Origin: Camarhynchus parvulus
Lineage: Eukaryota; Chordata; Aves; Passeriformes; Thraupidae
NCBI RefSeq assembly: GCF_901933205.1
Contig: NC_044573.1
Span: forward strand, 31,989,493 to 32,053,492
Direction: 5' to 3'
DNA length: 64,000 nt
Positions 48,683 to 60,040 of the stretch are shown here, in pieces. Below the pieces are notes generated by a model. The model worked only from the letters and a program-made list of their open reading frames with translations. It searched no databases and had not been told where the DNA came from. Position numbers and translations under genes: made by a program. The number at the start of each line of letters is the position of its first letter. Positions within the stretch are counted from its first letter, which is position 1.

Positions 48683-49494
48683 ACAGCACAAGATTTTTTT
48701 CCCCTAAATACTCTTTTTCTTTTAGCACTGACATTTCTCTTATTTGCATTAAGATTTGCAATGAACAGCCTGTGCCAGACCAAATTTGTCAGATACTTCT
48801 GCTTTTATGGATGGTTTGTTCCAAGAAATCAGGGTTGGAATTGTATGCCCTGACCTCAGGGATAGGTCAGTGAGTACTCCCAGAATGGAGAACATCTTCT
48901 CACTTTCAGGGTCCTGCTGTGGAAGAAATGGGGGTCTAACTAGTTACTGCATCATGGTGCCATGGCCAGGACATCAGTTCAGGAAAACTGAAAATGAGGT
49001 CCTCATGTGATGGGGCTTTTAGCAAGCATCTGAGCTGTAGTGGGAAGATAAAAACATTCAACCTTCTTTATGAAGTACTCAGAGACTTACAACACATTTA
49101 TTAAATGTAGGTCTAGATGGAAGAGGTGGGCAGTGCTGTTGCATGAACACCCATGCTGCTCCCCAGCACAGGGACCCAGCAATGCCCATGCAGGGTGACA
49201 GATGCAGCAGGGCAGGGAAGCAGACACGCAAGATTTTCTGTCCCCTGCTGTGAGAATCAGCCCCACATCACTGGGAGACAGAGACAGGGAAGGTTCTGCA
49301 AGGGAGGACAACAGACTGCCTGCAAAAGCCAGAGATACAAGAAGATCAGAGGTCAGGGATGGATGAGAAATGCTTTCAGCACACAAAGATGAGAGGGCAG
49401 AAGCCTTCACTGTGGATGCTTTGAGCTTGTAACAATACAGATCCTACAGAGTCTGGCCCTACCTGAGAAGCATGAAATTGCTCCAGACCAGGCT

Positions 49495-49586
49495 CTTGAT
49501 ATTTTAGCAAAGTAAAATAAAGAATTCACAAAGAGATACCTTTGCTATTCTAGCAAAGTAAAATAAAAAATTCACAAAGAGATGCC
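49495..49586. repeat. 46-bp tandem duplication
   Basis: Two head-to-tail 46-nt units (49495-49540 and 49541-49586) share TAGCAAAGTAAAATAAA and ATTCACAAAGAGAT and differ at about five positions. At the junction CTTTGCTA (49540-49547) and TAGCAAAG (49551-49558) form an 8-bp hairpin with a 3-nt loop. Confidence 0.9.
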
Positions 49587-52500
49587 AGCCACCTGGGATG
49601 TAAATGCCCATCAGCTTCAAAATTATGATTTCTTAGTGATAAAAGTTCAAGAAACAAGGGTGTTGTGTGGGATGCTTTACCTAGCCATCCTGGCAAGATC
49701 ACACTGTGTTACAATTCAATTCGGCCTTCAGGCAACGCACTCCCGCTCTGCTTCCAGAACCAGTCAGTGTCTGCTCTGAGTATTTCATCTGACAATCCAG
49801 AGAAAATGGGAGATTGGAGAAGCAGAAACCTACAGCATTTAAGGGGGAAAAGAGTCTTTTTTCCCCCTTTTGTGTCTCATATAGTGTCAGTCCTGTGCAC
49901 ACCATTGTATTGAGTCTGCTGTTTCAAGAAGCTTCTCAGAAGTTAAGACCAAGTTGGTGAGAATCTGGAAAAATCATGAACACAATTAACCTGAAAAGCA
50001 AAATCAGGTTCTCCCCATTTTGTTGTTTCATTAAACAGATAAAGGGAAGAGAGTGCTCCATGTATTCAGCCATTCAAGTACCATGTACTCAGATACCGTC
50101 TGGGTGAGCCGAAGCATCGCTCTGCAAATATTGACAGTCTCTTCATTTAAGCAAGAGCTCTCAGAGTCTAATTTTAAGTGCTCGTTTTGTCTATTCCTTG
50201 ATAAAAGTCAGGCAATTAGGGGAAGAACAAACCTGAGTGTGGTATCTCTTCCAGACATTTCCACTCTGTACCACAAAGCACCTACTCATGACAGGGCTGC
50301 ATCATTGCTCTTGTCAGAACCAAGCCTCCTCCCTCAGCAGCTCAACTCCTACATGGATGTTTCATCTCTCATATGAATCAAATTAGTTAAGGTGAAACCT
50401 AGAAGTGCATTAATTTTTTTTTTTTTGGCTAATCTTTTGGTCTTTAGCATACTCTGGGACATTTTACAACCTCATTAAAATACCTGCTGAACTAAGGACT
50501 TCTTCTCAAAGTGGTAAGCGCTGTTCCCAGGCGCTTCACAAACCAGAATGACACGTTTGGATCTTCTGAATTCACTGTGGAAAAATTCCCAGCTCTGGGA
50601 CAACATGCAGAAACTGGCTGATTTCCTACAGTTTAATAACATTATTGGAAAACTCGAGGAGGAGATAATGCCTGTTTCTTGCAATGTAGTCAGGCAGTGG
50701 GATTTAGGAAGCTGGAGTGTATTTCCACCTGCGCACATACACACCCCCCCACCCTGAATGTGCTCAGGATGTGTATGTTAGTCCTGCAAAAAGCACCACT
50801 GGATGTTTAATGGCCACAGGTGGCCGGGATTTTGACTCCACATCATTTGCAGACAGTTCAATAAAAGAAAGGCCAGTGAGCTTTCTCTGCTGGGACAGTC
50901 CCTAATCCCACGGCTCCTGACGTAAATCACAGGCCATCTGTGCACTAAGATGGCCCTCTCTCTTTCCCTGGGTTACAGAAATGAGATACAATAATTAGAT
51001 CCTTTGAGCTGAAAGGACACAGGGCCATGCCTGCTCCTTGATGCAATGATAGGAGGCGACAGGCAGAGGTTTCAGCAGCATTTTAAACCCACCAGATAAT
51101 CAATACAGAGGCTGAGGAGCAATGGTGGGGTTTACAGCTAAACAGATAAGGTGTCGCATCACGTTTGACCTATTTCACAGCATAAGCATCACTTCTGCCC
51201 CAGTTGTCTTTTAAAAGATAACAGAGGATACTGCTACCACTGCAGAACTAGAGGTAAACATCACAGTCATCCAACAAGGTGTTAAATGGGCTCCCTCAAG
51301 GGCACCCATCCCCGGTGCAATGTTTTTGTAATATTTCTTTAACACTGAAAACAAAAGCAGCCCAGTGGTTCAGTGATTCAGGGCTGACTGTCAGCAGGCT
51401 TCTTCTTTCACATACCCACTGGCCCACCCAGTCACTATCAAGTGTATTTAGGTTCCTCCCAGGCAGCCTCATCCCTATGGAAGGATGGGGCATCGTCTCC
51501 CATTCCCACCCTCCCGCAGTCACTACAGGCTGACTCTTGCCAAATCCAGGCCCCTGCCAAGATGCCAGACTGGAGCAAGCAGGCTCAACAATGTAGGACC
51601 ATAATCATCCCAGTTCATCTTGTAAAATGAATCCTTGCTACTGCAAGAACAAAGCTGTGCTGATCAGCAGGAATTTGTGTGTCAAGGTCCTGCCCCAAAG
51701 AGGGGCATTGGCTCACAAGCCTCCTGTCCAGCGCCTATGGAAGGTCAGTCCCAAATGCCATCACACGCCACAAGGAAGAAGTTGCTAGGTGTGGAGACTT
51801 CAGCCATTATCCTGCAAGTGTTGTGCTGGAGGTATAAGGCCACTAGGTCAGTAAAGGTGTAGGCAATGAGGAACTGGTCCAGGTTCTTCATATACGGGGG
51901 AGAAGGCAAAAGCAGCCATAGGGGCATTTTTCCAGGTTGCCCCACTACCTGAATGGCTGACACTAATGACTGCCCCCAGTTTTCATGTTTCAATGTCCAG
52001 AAATACACAGATGATAGATGGTTCTTGTTCCCACTGAGGGCACAGATCTACCTTGGGTGGAATCCAAGAGCATGCAAGAGAAGGACCATCCCTGACATGG
52101 CACAAAGTGCTTTTCACCACTGGGACTCCATGCACCAATTTCCTCCTTAGCAAGCTGATCTTACACTGTGCTTCCAGGATCTCTTGCTGCAGGGCAAAGT
52201 CAAGGCCTGCACCAGGATATTTAGAAACAAAGGCAGCAATTTGTATCCCTCCTTTAATGAACAAAGCCTTCATGCTAGATTGAAACACGAATTACACGGC
52301 TTGGATGCTCATCTGGCATTTAATGAACTCTTCTCCCAGTGCCACTGGCCAGGAAACAAGACATTTTGGATATATGCTGTTTCACCTCTGTATCTGATTC
52401 ATAGCCAGTGGGACTGGAAGTGCCTGAAGAGGATTTTCAGCCTCTCTGAGCCCCTAGCACATGGAGAGAGGTGGAGGTGGCAGGAGAACCCTCCTCCCAC

Positions 52501-54191
52501 TTTCAGGTTTGCACACCTTTCCACCCTGCTCTCCCATGCTGACTGGGCACTGCCATTCAGCGCAGTTCAGGACATCTCCTCATGTCCCCTAAACTCCATC
52601 CTGTCAATTTCAAAGTACACAAACGTGTTTCAGTCCCTGGATGGAGAAACTCATGGGAATTTCAGATTCAGTTTGAAACTAATTACAAATAAATGCTGCT
52701 GGGCAGATGAAATTCTGCAGGTTGGATCGGCAACTGCATGTCCTGCTCCTGGGTTACTTTGTGTCTAATGTGCTCCCTTTAGCAATTTCTCCATTTGTGC
52801 TGCAGAAGGCAGATATCTGCTGCTTCAGTGCTTGTAAATCTCCTTTCCTTCATGGCACCTGCTAATGCTGCTCCTGAGGTCCTGCAGGTCTGGGTTCCTG
52901 TTTTCTTCTCAGGTGCCCATTTGGACAAAGGCACCAAACGGCAAGGACTGAACATCTTTGAGAACATCACCTTCATCAAACTGAGCAGAAAGTTTGGGAT
53001 TCCTCTGGAGGGAGCTAACAGGATTATTGTCTTGGCCTTGTTTCCACATGAAACAAGGTTAAATAAAAGCCCTGCAGATACAAGTTTATGGAAGCCTCTT
53101 TCAGCCTTAGAAGAATCCTTTGCCTGCCATCCCCAATACAGCCAGCTGGCGTTCTCACCCTTCCTCTCCTCCTCACAGAAGTGTGCCAGACACCGAGACT
53201 ATGACCTGTGTCTCTCAGCACTAAAATAGTCTCAATGTTTAGACGTCCTTCCCAGCCACTGTGTGTCCCAAGGGGACCATCGTCTTATTTTACAGTTACA
53301 GATTAGTTCAACCTCAAGTTGCTTCCAGTTCCTGGGTCCTTTTCCCTTGTTGCCACAGCCAGAAGGCCAGACAGGTTTCTCTGGGCTGGGAGCTGACTTC
53401 TTGCACCCTTCCTTGCTCCTGCTTCAGCCTCACTGATAGAGCTGCTATCCCAGCATCTTTCCATTCTGCGCTAAGGGCAGCATATGTCTGGATTACATAT
53501 CTGGATCAAAGATCCAAGCTGTATCTTTAGGAATAGCCAAGAACAGAGCACTCCTGCTTCAGCCTGGGTGCTGCTTCTCCTCCCTGGTGCCAGAGTGTGT
53601 GATTTGAATGAGGCACCCACCTCACACCTCCTCAGGAGAGTTCTGCACCAGAGTCACGCTTGTGCACGTGAGCTGAGAGCCACACAGTGCTGCTCCTCTT
53701 CCTCTCTGGGAGGCTCAGAGCCAGGCTGGCACCCTCCTTTGCCCTTCCTGCAATAGGGGGTGCTTGTCCCTGGCATTGTGGGGGAGCCAGAGCATCTCCA
53801 GGTGTGCTGGTGTGACTGTCCCACTGCAGAGCTCTGGTACATTCTGCCTGAGTGAGCCTCAGAGAGCAGTTTTCCCAGAGCCACTGTTTATGTTAAACCA
53901 CTTACTCTGTTATCTTCCAGAGGGAAATTATTTTATTTTTTCCCCAGATGAAGAACATTAATGCCATTAAAATAATAAGAGATTTGGAGCATCCCTCTGT
54001 TTATAGAGTGACATGCCACAGTGACAGGCACAATATAAATTGCTAAACACTGAGATAACCAAACACTTGGGCTGATGAAAAAACCCCAGCATTTTTCCCA
54101 TTCCAAATTCTTTAGAGTAATCTGATTTGACCTCCAGCACAATGCATACTTTAATGATGCCTGAATAATGACTAGGCAAGGAATTAACTCC
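49587..54191. other. Gene-free stretch
   Basis: Unique sequence with a T13 run at 50414-50426. Two long plus frames (52184-52768 and 52795-53229) are in different frames and match nothing I know. The first contains no ATG in 194 codons, so I treat both as chance. Confidence 0.55.
50414..50426. repeat. Poly-T run
   Basis: Thirteen T in a row. Confidence 0.9.
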
Positions 54192-54262
54192 CACAGCGGG
54201 TTAATGCACTCACTTTCACCCAGAAGACTTAGGCTCAAATCCCAAATAAATCAAATGGATTT
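54192..54262 (+). mobile_element. Possible tRNA-derived SINE head relic
   Basis: GGGTTAATGCACTCACTTTC, then CCCAGAAGACTTAGGCTCAAATCCC, has the spacing of a pol III A-box region and a B-box-like word (AGGCTCAAATCCC at 54231-54243, versus the consensus GGTTCRANNCC). It resembles the heads of MIR-like and reptilian tRNA-derived SINEs, which carry GTGGTTA, GCAC and later GGTTCAAATCCC. No cloverleaf can be folded, so it is not a tRNA gene. Confidence 0.4.
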
Positions 54263-55924
54263 GGTGATCTCATTCCAGTTCTTCACAGTCCTTTGTTCAC
54301 ACTCTGTGGTTTGATAGAGCCAGCAGCCCCTGCCTGCCTCTGCAGAGAGGGACCAGCCTTTGGGGAGCAGAGATGGTGTGGGTTGGGGCAGGTGCAGTGG
54401 CAAACACCAGCAAGTCCCTCTGGGTTTCCCTAGGAATTTCAGCTACTGACACAACAGGGACGGGGTAGGGAGGGCTTTCACAGATCCACAGTGTTGCCTC
54501 TTCCTGGGTATGGGACATTCACTGTTGACAAACACCTTGATGTTAAAAAAAACCATTTTTACCTGCATGACTGGTGCTCAAATATGAGGTGCCTAAGTGT
54601 GACCAACCATAGGTTTGTCTCTCCAGGTTTACACATGGGAGAGTGAACATAATTCATTTAGCCTCTGGCAGGCTCAAGGGAAGCCTTCAGTGTGTGCCTG
54701 TGCTGACAATTTGTATGCATCTTGTGAAGGTGGTAGTGTCAGCAGGGTGGGATGAAACCATGCACCTATCAAACAGGGAACATGGAGAAAAGATATTTTT
54801 CTGGTGTCTGGTTTTCTGCATTACTTTTGTGATCATTGCTAAGGTCACTTGGATGACAATGGAACCTTTGGGTGGCATTTCCAAATCCTGTTACCAAAAG
54901 CCAGACTGCTGGCACCCACACTGGAGCCCACAAAATACATCAGTGAAAGCTGAAGTTGTCCACAGCTGTGAAAATTACATCACTCCTGCCTGGCACTTCA
55001 CCTTTGTTAAAAAATAAATTGAAAGGCTGCTTTGTCTTCTCCTATTTTTTTTAACTTCTCCTGCTAAGACTGTACCCAAGTCACAACCAGTAAAACCACA
55101 GACAAGTCCCAGGGAAACAACTGAGTGAGAATATCCTTTTACCTTTCCAAAGGTGGGCAGCAAAATGTGAAGGTTGATGAAACAAAGGTGGTGTATCCAT
55201 GCAAATATAACTGGTATTAAAAACACTGTATGTGTGCTCCAGCCCATAGAAGCCAGAAAGAGAAACAGTAGGTTTCCATGAAGGCTGATTCAACATGGAA
55301 ATCTAAAATGACTGAGAGCTTTTTAAGAGATTAACATGGACAAGTTTTAACACATTTAGCTGTGTTTTTCTCCAAGTGCCACTGACTGCAACGTAGAGGC
55401 CCCCAGAGTGATGTGAAGAGAGCCTGTGACAGCTGAGTAGCACCAGCCAGTGAAATCCTGGTTACACCAGCAGCCATGGAGGTTGTACCTTCATTTAAAT
55501 AGTGACAGGATGTCATCCTGTGTTTTCAAATTCTTGATGCACTGATTAATAATCCAGTCTCTGTGATGATGCCCATTACTGAAACACTAAGGAAAGAGTT
55601 TAGGTTTCAGTTAGGAAACCAGAGGGATGTTGCTAGCACCAAGCAGGATGTCCTTCCTGTGCTGACTTGACAGCACACAGAGAGAAGCTGTGTTTCACAT
55701 GTGGAATACACAGGACAAATAAATGCAGCTGAGTTATGAAGCCCCAGTGATTTCTGCCAACTTGAGCAGGCACAGTCCTCAGCCTTTGTCACATCAAGCC
55801 CATTTATTAGCAGTGCCAGAGGGGGTGTGCAAGGAAGGCTCTTTTCAAGCCACAGCTCAGCAATTAATGCTTCTGGGCTTAGCTCAGTATTTGTGAGCCA
55901 TACCTGAGGCACAGATGCGCCGTG

Positions 55925-56050
55925 CTGACAGGAGTAAACTGAGGCACAGAGGGATACCACGGCCTCTCCTCCTGATCCCCAGGAGCAGTCACACCCGGGA
56001 GCAGAGCTGGGAAGCGATCCCAGCAGGGCACCACCCTCTTCCTACCTCCT
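55925..56050 (-). mobile_element. Ancient MIR/CORE-like SINE relic, reverse orientation
   Basis: The plus strand shows GTAAACTGAGGCACAGAGGG, then AGTCACACC, then GCAGAGCTGGGAAGCGATCCCAG, then CTCTTCCTACC. That is the reverse-complement order of a MIR-type or reptilian tRNA-derived SINE (GAAACTGAGGCACAGAG, GGTCACAC, GGCAGAGCTGGGATTCGAACCC, CTGACTCC). Three separate modules in the right order make this the best SINE relic in the window. Confidence 0.6.
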
Positions 56051-56329
56051 GAATGCCAGTGGCTCTTGCCTGGGAAGTGCAGGGAAATCCATGCTGCATC
56101 TCCACATATGGAAAACCACATCCAAACCCAAATCCACTCTGTCACAGTCCCCACTTTAAGCCAGCGCAGCCAGCCACCAAGCTCTGGTTACAGGCACGAA
56201 GCAGGAGCTGGTAACCACTGAGGTGAGCTGGAAAGGTGGTAAAACCCAAGTGGTTTCTGAGGCCCAAGTGAACCCACAAACACCCGGACCTCCAGGGTAC
56301 CTCAGCAGGGAGGACTCTGCCACGCTGGG

Positions 56330-57220
56330 AAGTCCACAGCAGCTCCCGGGAAGTGACGCACGTAAGCCGCGGGAGGCTGCAGCAGCAAAGGATGCAGAGG
56401 CCTTTAAAACACCACTCAGACCTGCGGGAGCTGGATGGGGTCATCGCGGCTGAGCAGCCAGAGGGGACACGGGCTGGCAGAGGCGCCCCTGCCGGCCCAC
56501 AGCCATGAAGCCAGGAAGGTGCACGGCGAGAGACCCAGAGAAATTCACCCCGCCCGGTGCACCCAGCAGAGGCACCGGGGTGTGCTGCTCCCGCAGAGGC
56601 CGGGAGTCGGGAGAGGCTCTTCAAAGCCTTCCTCAAAGCCTTCCCGGAGGGTTTGCGGCGCCGGGCTCGGCCCTGCGGCTCGAGGTGCAAGCCTGGGTTT
56701 GCGGCAGGGCTTCCTGGAGCTCTCTGCCTCCCGAGGGATTTCCAGAGGCCGCCAGAGCCAGGCAGGCTGGCAGCCGGGGAGCCTCGGCCTTCGCCCGTGC
56801 CCCGGGACAGGCACCGCGCCCCCGGGAGCCGCGCACGCCGCTCTGTTTGCGCTCCCGCTGTTTACACACACGAATTTAAAGCATCTCCCCCGGTTTCTCT
56901 GCAAATTGCTGCATTCAGATGAAGTGGCAGCTGCTGTAATTAAGACACAGTTAATTACATATCCCCTTAATTGCAATGATAGGATTTTGTCAATTTGGTA
57001 AATAAGAATTGTTAGGTTTCTTCCGGCAGGCGCAGGCTCGGCGGGGCTCAGATGCGGCTCCCTTTGTCCGCCAGCCCCGGTGCCAGCGGGGCCCGGGCGG
57101 CTGCAGGGCTCTGCCGGGGCTCCAGCCGCTCCTGAACTGCCCCTGCATGCGGCAGCGGGGAGGGAAATGCTCAGCCTCACATCCAGTGCAAGCGCGGTGT
57201 CGGGAAACTTCAGGGGCAGG
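56330..57220. promoter_or_regulatory. CpG island D with AT-rich regulatory-looking core
   Basis: CpG-dense sequence spans about 56330-56850 and 57010-57220 and is interrupted by an AT-rich, non-repetitive core (56859-57012). A strong plus-strand donor (CGG then GTAAGT) lies at 57221-57228, so a plus-strand first exon ending there is conceivable. A 12-bp tandem repeat (TCAAAGCCTTCC twice) occurs at 56621-56644. Frames such as plus 56435-57001 and minus 56545-57180 are open because of GC bias and have no recognisable domain. Confidence 0.6.
56859..57012. promoter_or_regulatory. Cluster of developmental transcription-factor-type sites
   Basis: Within about 150 nt lie TGTTTAC (forkhead type, 56859), CAGCTG (E-box, 56928), TAATTA (56937), TTAATTA (56951) and TTAATTGCAATG (56968-56979, homeodomain plus C/EBP-like). 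The density of TAAT cores inside a CpG island is typical of conserved developmental enhancers or promoters. Function is inferred from motif density only. Confidence 0.4.
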
Positions 57221-57412
57221 GCGGGTAAGTTGGCAGGACAGGCAATTTTTCTCGATTCTTTCTTTTTCCTTATTTAAGAAAGAACAAGATAATGGAAATG
57301 AGTTGGATTCCTGGAATCTCCTGCTCACCTCCTGCTGGGCAGAGACCATGGCTGTCCATACGAGTACTGTCACAACCTTCTAAATTCCAGCTCTGCCCCC
57401 AAGAGTGACTAC

Positions 57413-57425
57413 AAAAAAAAAAAAA
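57413..57425. repeat. Poly-A run
   Basis: Thirteen A in a row. Confidence 0.9.
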
Positions 57426-58319
57426 CCCTGCCTATTTCTTTATTTACTATTTTCCTTCCTTACTGACTGTGCTGAATTTGCGAATTGTTCTCCTAACTCA
57501 CCAAGTCCAGGGGCAGCTCGAGCACATGCCCTCTGTCCCTGGCAGTTTCTGATTCTCACAGTCCTGTGCAGCCCCACAGCTGGCAGGCTGCTCTTTCAGG
57601 GACAAGACTCCACCTGCACCAGGATTACCACGTTGGTATGATTTTGTCTGAAAGGAGAAATCAGGAGGACAGAAGGGTTGCTAAGTGCCAGGGCTATACC
57701 TGACCATCACCACCTGTTTCTGGATGAGAGCTGAACTGGGCTCCCGCAGGAATGGCCAGAGCCTGAAGACAGCCCTTTCCTTCCTGCTCTGGAGGCTGCT
57801 TGGTACCCATGAGATATATGTCCCTTTTGGAATTTCTGTTTAGTGATTCAGTACACAGAGCTGTCATCCATATTAATTAATGAAATGTGGTTGACTGAAC
57901 AAGTATGTTCAGAGTGCTTGCACACAAAAAGGAAAAAATCATCTAACCACAGCCAATTATCTAAGATCACTATAGACTTAGTAGTTAACTATGATTAGCT
58001 AGAAATTAATGAAAATATTATTTATCTGCCTCCCAATTCTTCATCCAACAGGCAAACCCAACCTTCCGCCTCATGGGAAGCAGCAAGCACCACCTCTAGA
58101 TGAGCAAAGCAAACTGGTTTGGCACAAGGCTCAGCAGCCACAAAGCAAAGATCGGGATATTTTTTTGACAGCATTGGCAAAGCTGTTGGTATCAGCTCAA
58201 ATGGTGACATATTCAGACTTGTAGGATGTTTTCATAAGCCAGCAAAGGAATGTGGTTAGATGAAACTGCTTTGGAGTAGGTAGAGAGTTGGTCAGGCAAC
58301 AAACAAACAAATCACACTT
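57426..58319. other. Gene-free stretch left of the CR1 relic
   Basis: Nothing is recognised. The CR1 element may extend leftwards into about 58230-58320, where weak similarity to the upstream RT region is possible but not convincing. Confidence 0.5.
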
Positions 58320-59100
58320 AGAAAGTGATTCACCTTCAAACAAGCAATTCAGCGAATGGGTCCTGTTTTCATACAACTCACATTTTTCATCTGTGAAGTC
58401 AGCAATGGTAAAAAGAGTGTCCTTAATAAATGTGCAGGTGATACAAAGCTGAAAGGAGCTAAAAGTACATTAGAAAACAGGGTAAGAGTTCCAAATGATT
58501 TTAACAAATTAGAGAAATGGTCTAAGAAAAATAGGCCTCAATGGACTAGGGCTGTGGGCAAGTTTCTACGTGTAAGCAAAAAAAAAAAAAAATCAATAAA
58601 GCAAATGCAAAATGGACTAGAATCTGAATCAGCAAAGCTATGACATTGAAAAGCTGGAAAACATCATACCACAATCCATAATTAGATTTCCTGATACAAG
58701 ATACTTGTCATCCATACCTTACACTCACATGCAAACATCAGTGAACAAACTGTGACCATTTTCAGATCCCAACTCCCCAGGGACAGAAAAAAATAAACCA
58801 AACATGCTGCCTTGGACATCTCTAAAAGTGACCTCCAAGCAGAGCCTCAGAGGATTAGGCTGAGGAAAAAACTGGGATATAGCAAATACTCAAAAGAGTG
58901 CTGCAGGGAAAAAAGGCAATAACCTGTCCTCCCTATCCATAGCAAACAGCCCAGAGAACAGCAATGCCTAAACTTGCTGAGGAGAGATCTAAATAGCTGG
59001 TAGGAGAAACTCTCCAAGGGCGAAACACTGGAGCAGATTAACACAGAGGGCCATGAGGTCTCAGGGTAAGAGGTTAGGTCTGTCACTAAAGGCAGAAATG
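58320..59100 (+). mobile_element. Decayed CR1 LINE (RT C-terminal part and 3' UTR)
   Basis: Frame 3 from about 58356 reads MGPVFIQLTFFI, then NKCAGDTKLKGAKSTLENR, then NDFNKLEKWSKKNR. This follows the CR1 reverse-transcriptase order LGPVLFNIFINDL, FADDTKLGG and DLDRLEKWADRN. The catalytic FADD box is now CAGD, so one essential Asp is lost. Stops bracket the segment and no full ORF2 remains. From about 58870 the DNA follows a CR1-type 3' region: CTCCCTATCCATAGCAAA, then GCAATGCCTAAAC, then GAGATCTAAATAG, then AAACACTGGAGCAGATTAA. A poly-A run (58578-58592) interrupts the middle. Ends and target-site duplications are not visible. The copy is inactive and probably old. Confidence 0.8.
58578..58592. 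repeat. Poly-A run inside the CR1 relic
   Basis: Fifteen A in a row, likely later expansion of an A-rich stretch. Confidence 0.9.
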
Positions 59101-59940
59101 CTCCTCCTATCCCAGAACCTCATGGTCTCTCCTGGCTCCAGGACTCTGTCTCAGAAGAAAGCAAAGCTCTTCCTTCTTCCCTGCCCCACCTTGTGTTTCC
59201 TGAGGTCTCCCTATTCCAGTGCTGAGATGTAGGTTGTAGCTTGTATGACGGAAGGGTGCATAAAAAAATCCAGACTCAAATTACACCTATGCTTCTAATT
59301 CCAGCAAGGTTAAAGAAAGCTTTACTTTCTGTCTGCAGCTAATAAGATGCCCTGGAGAGTATGTCCAGTAAGACATCAGAAAAATATTTACCCTTTAAGA
59401 CCCAACCCTAGCCTCTCTCCCATGTCAGATCTTTTTTATTTTCTCACCCTTTGACTTTCTTTAAATTTCACCAGTTAGGAGATGTTCCTACACTCACATC
59501 TAGGAGTAACTTGAGGAGAATGCAACCTGAGGACCAGCAGGTACTACAGTCTAATTTAGCAAAGTGCAGCAGCACTCAGGATGACGGCTCACGTGTGCAG
59601 GGGCACAAGTTTCCAAATGATTTGTTGACAGATCCTCTCCCCTGTCCAGCTCTTAGTCTCCCAAGACACCACTCAGTTTTGTTGTGTATATAGTCAACTG
59701 CAGCACTGCTAGCAACCTGGCTCAAACAACACTCCAAAATGCACTCACAAGGCTGACACCTGTGAGGCTGCTCCCCTTGCCCCTTGAAAAGCAGTAAGGA
59801 AAAGAGGAACCATCACAAAGCCAGGCCTAGTCAGGCAGAGGGTCTTGCTCCCACCAGCTTAGCAAGGCAAAGGGAACCCAAGCTGACAGCACCCGTGCTT
59901 GTACCTGCAAGATTTGCCTTTCCTGATCTTCATTCCATAA
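59101..59940. other. Gene-free stretch, nothing recognised
   Basis: Unique sequence. Only short frames are present (59451-59693 plus). Confidence 0.55.
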
Positions 59941-60040
59941 TTTATCTAAGCCTGTAACCTCACTGCATGGACCAGGAAAGGTAAGCTCACATTGCAGCCT
60001 CAGTCTTTGCCCAGTCTGTAAAGTAGAAATACCACCTACT
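59941..60040 (+). mobile_element. Possible MIR/CORE-type SINE relic
   Basis: GTAAGCTCACATTGCAGCCT, CAGTCTTTGCCCAGTCTGTAA, then AGTAGAAATACCACCTAC parallels the MIR tail GTTACTTAACCTC, TGCCTCAGTTTCC, CATCTGTAAAATGGAAAT, ACCTAC. The order and spacing fit, with about one third mismatches. Confidence 0.4.

Noticed and set aside
51745..52288. Overlapping minus-strand frames that might be a retroviral or processed pseudogene
   Set aside because: I looked for reverse-transcriptase, integrase and envelope-type motifs and saw none. The frame shifts and stops do not trace any protein I know.
52184..52768. 194-codon plus-strand open frame
   Set aside because: It starts at TTG and contains no ATG at all, has no recognisable domain, and at this base composition about one such frame is expected by chance in 64 kb on both strands.
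52795..53229. 144-codon plus frame following the previous one
   Set aside because: It lies in a different frame with no connecting splice sites, and no family is recognised. It does not join into a gene.
54195..54243. Possible tRNA gene
   Set aside because: Only the A/B-box-like spacing is present. No acceptor stem or anticodon arm can be paired, so it is better read as a SINE relic.
56435..57180. 188-codon plus and 211-codon minus frames in island D
   Set aside because: Mutually overlapping on opposite strands, low-complexity, and they cross the AT-rich site cluster.
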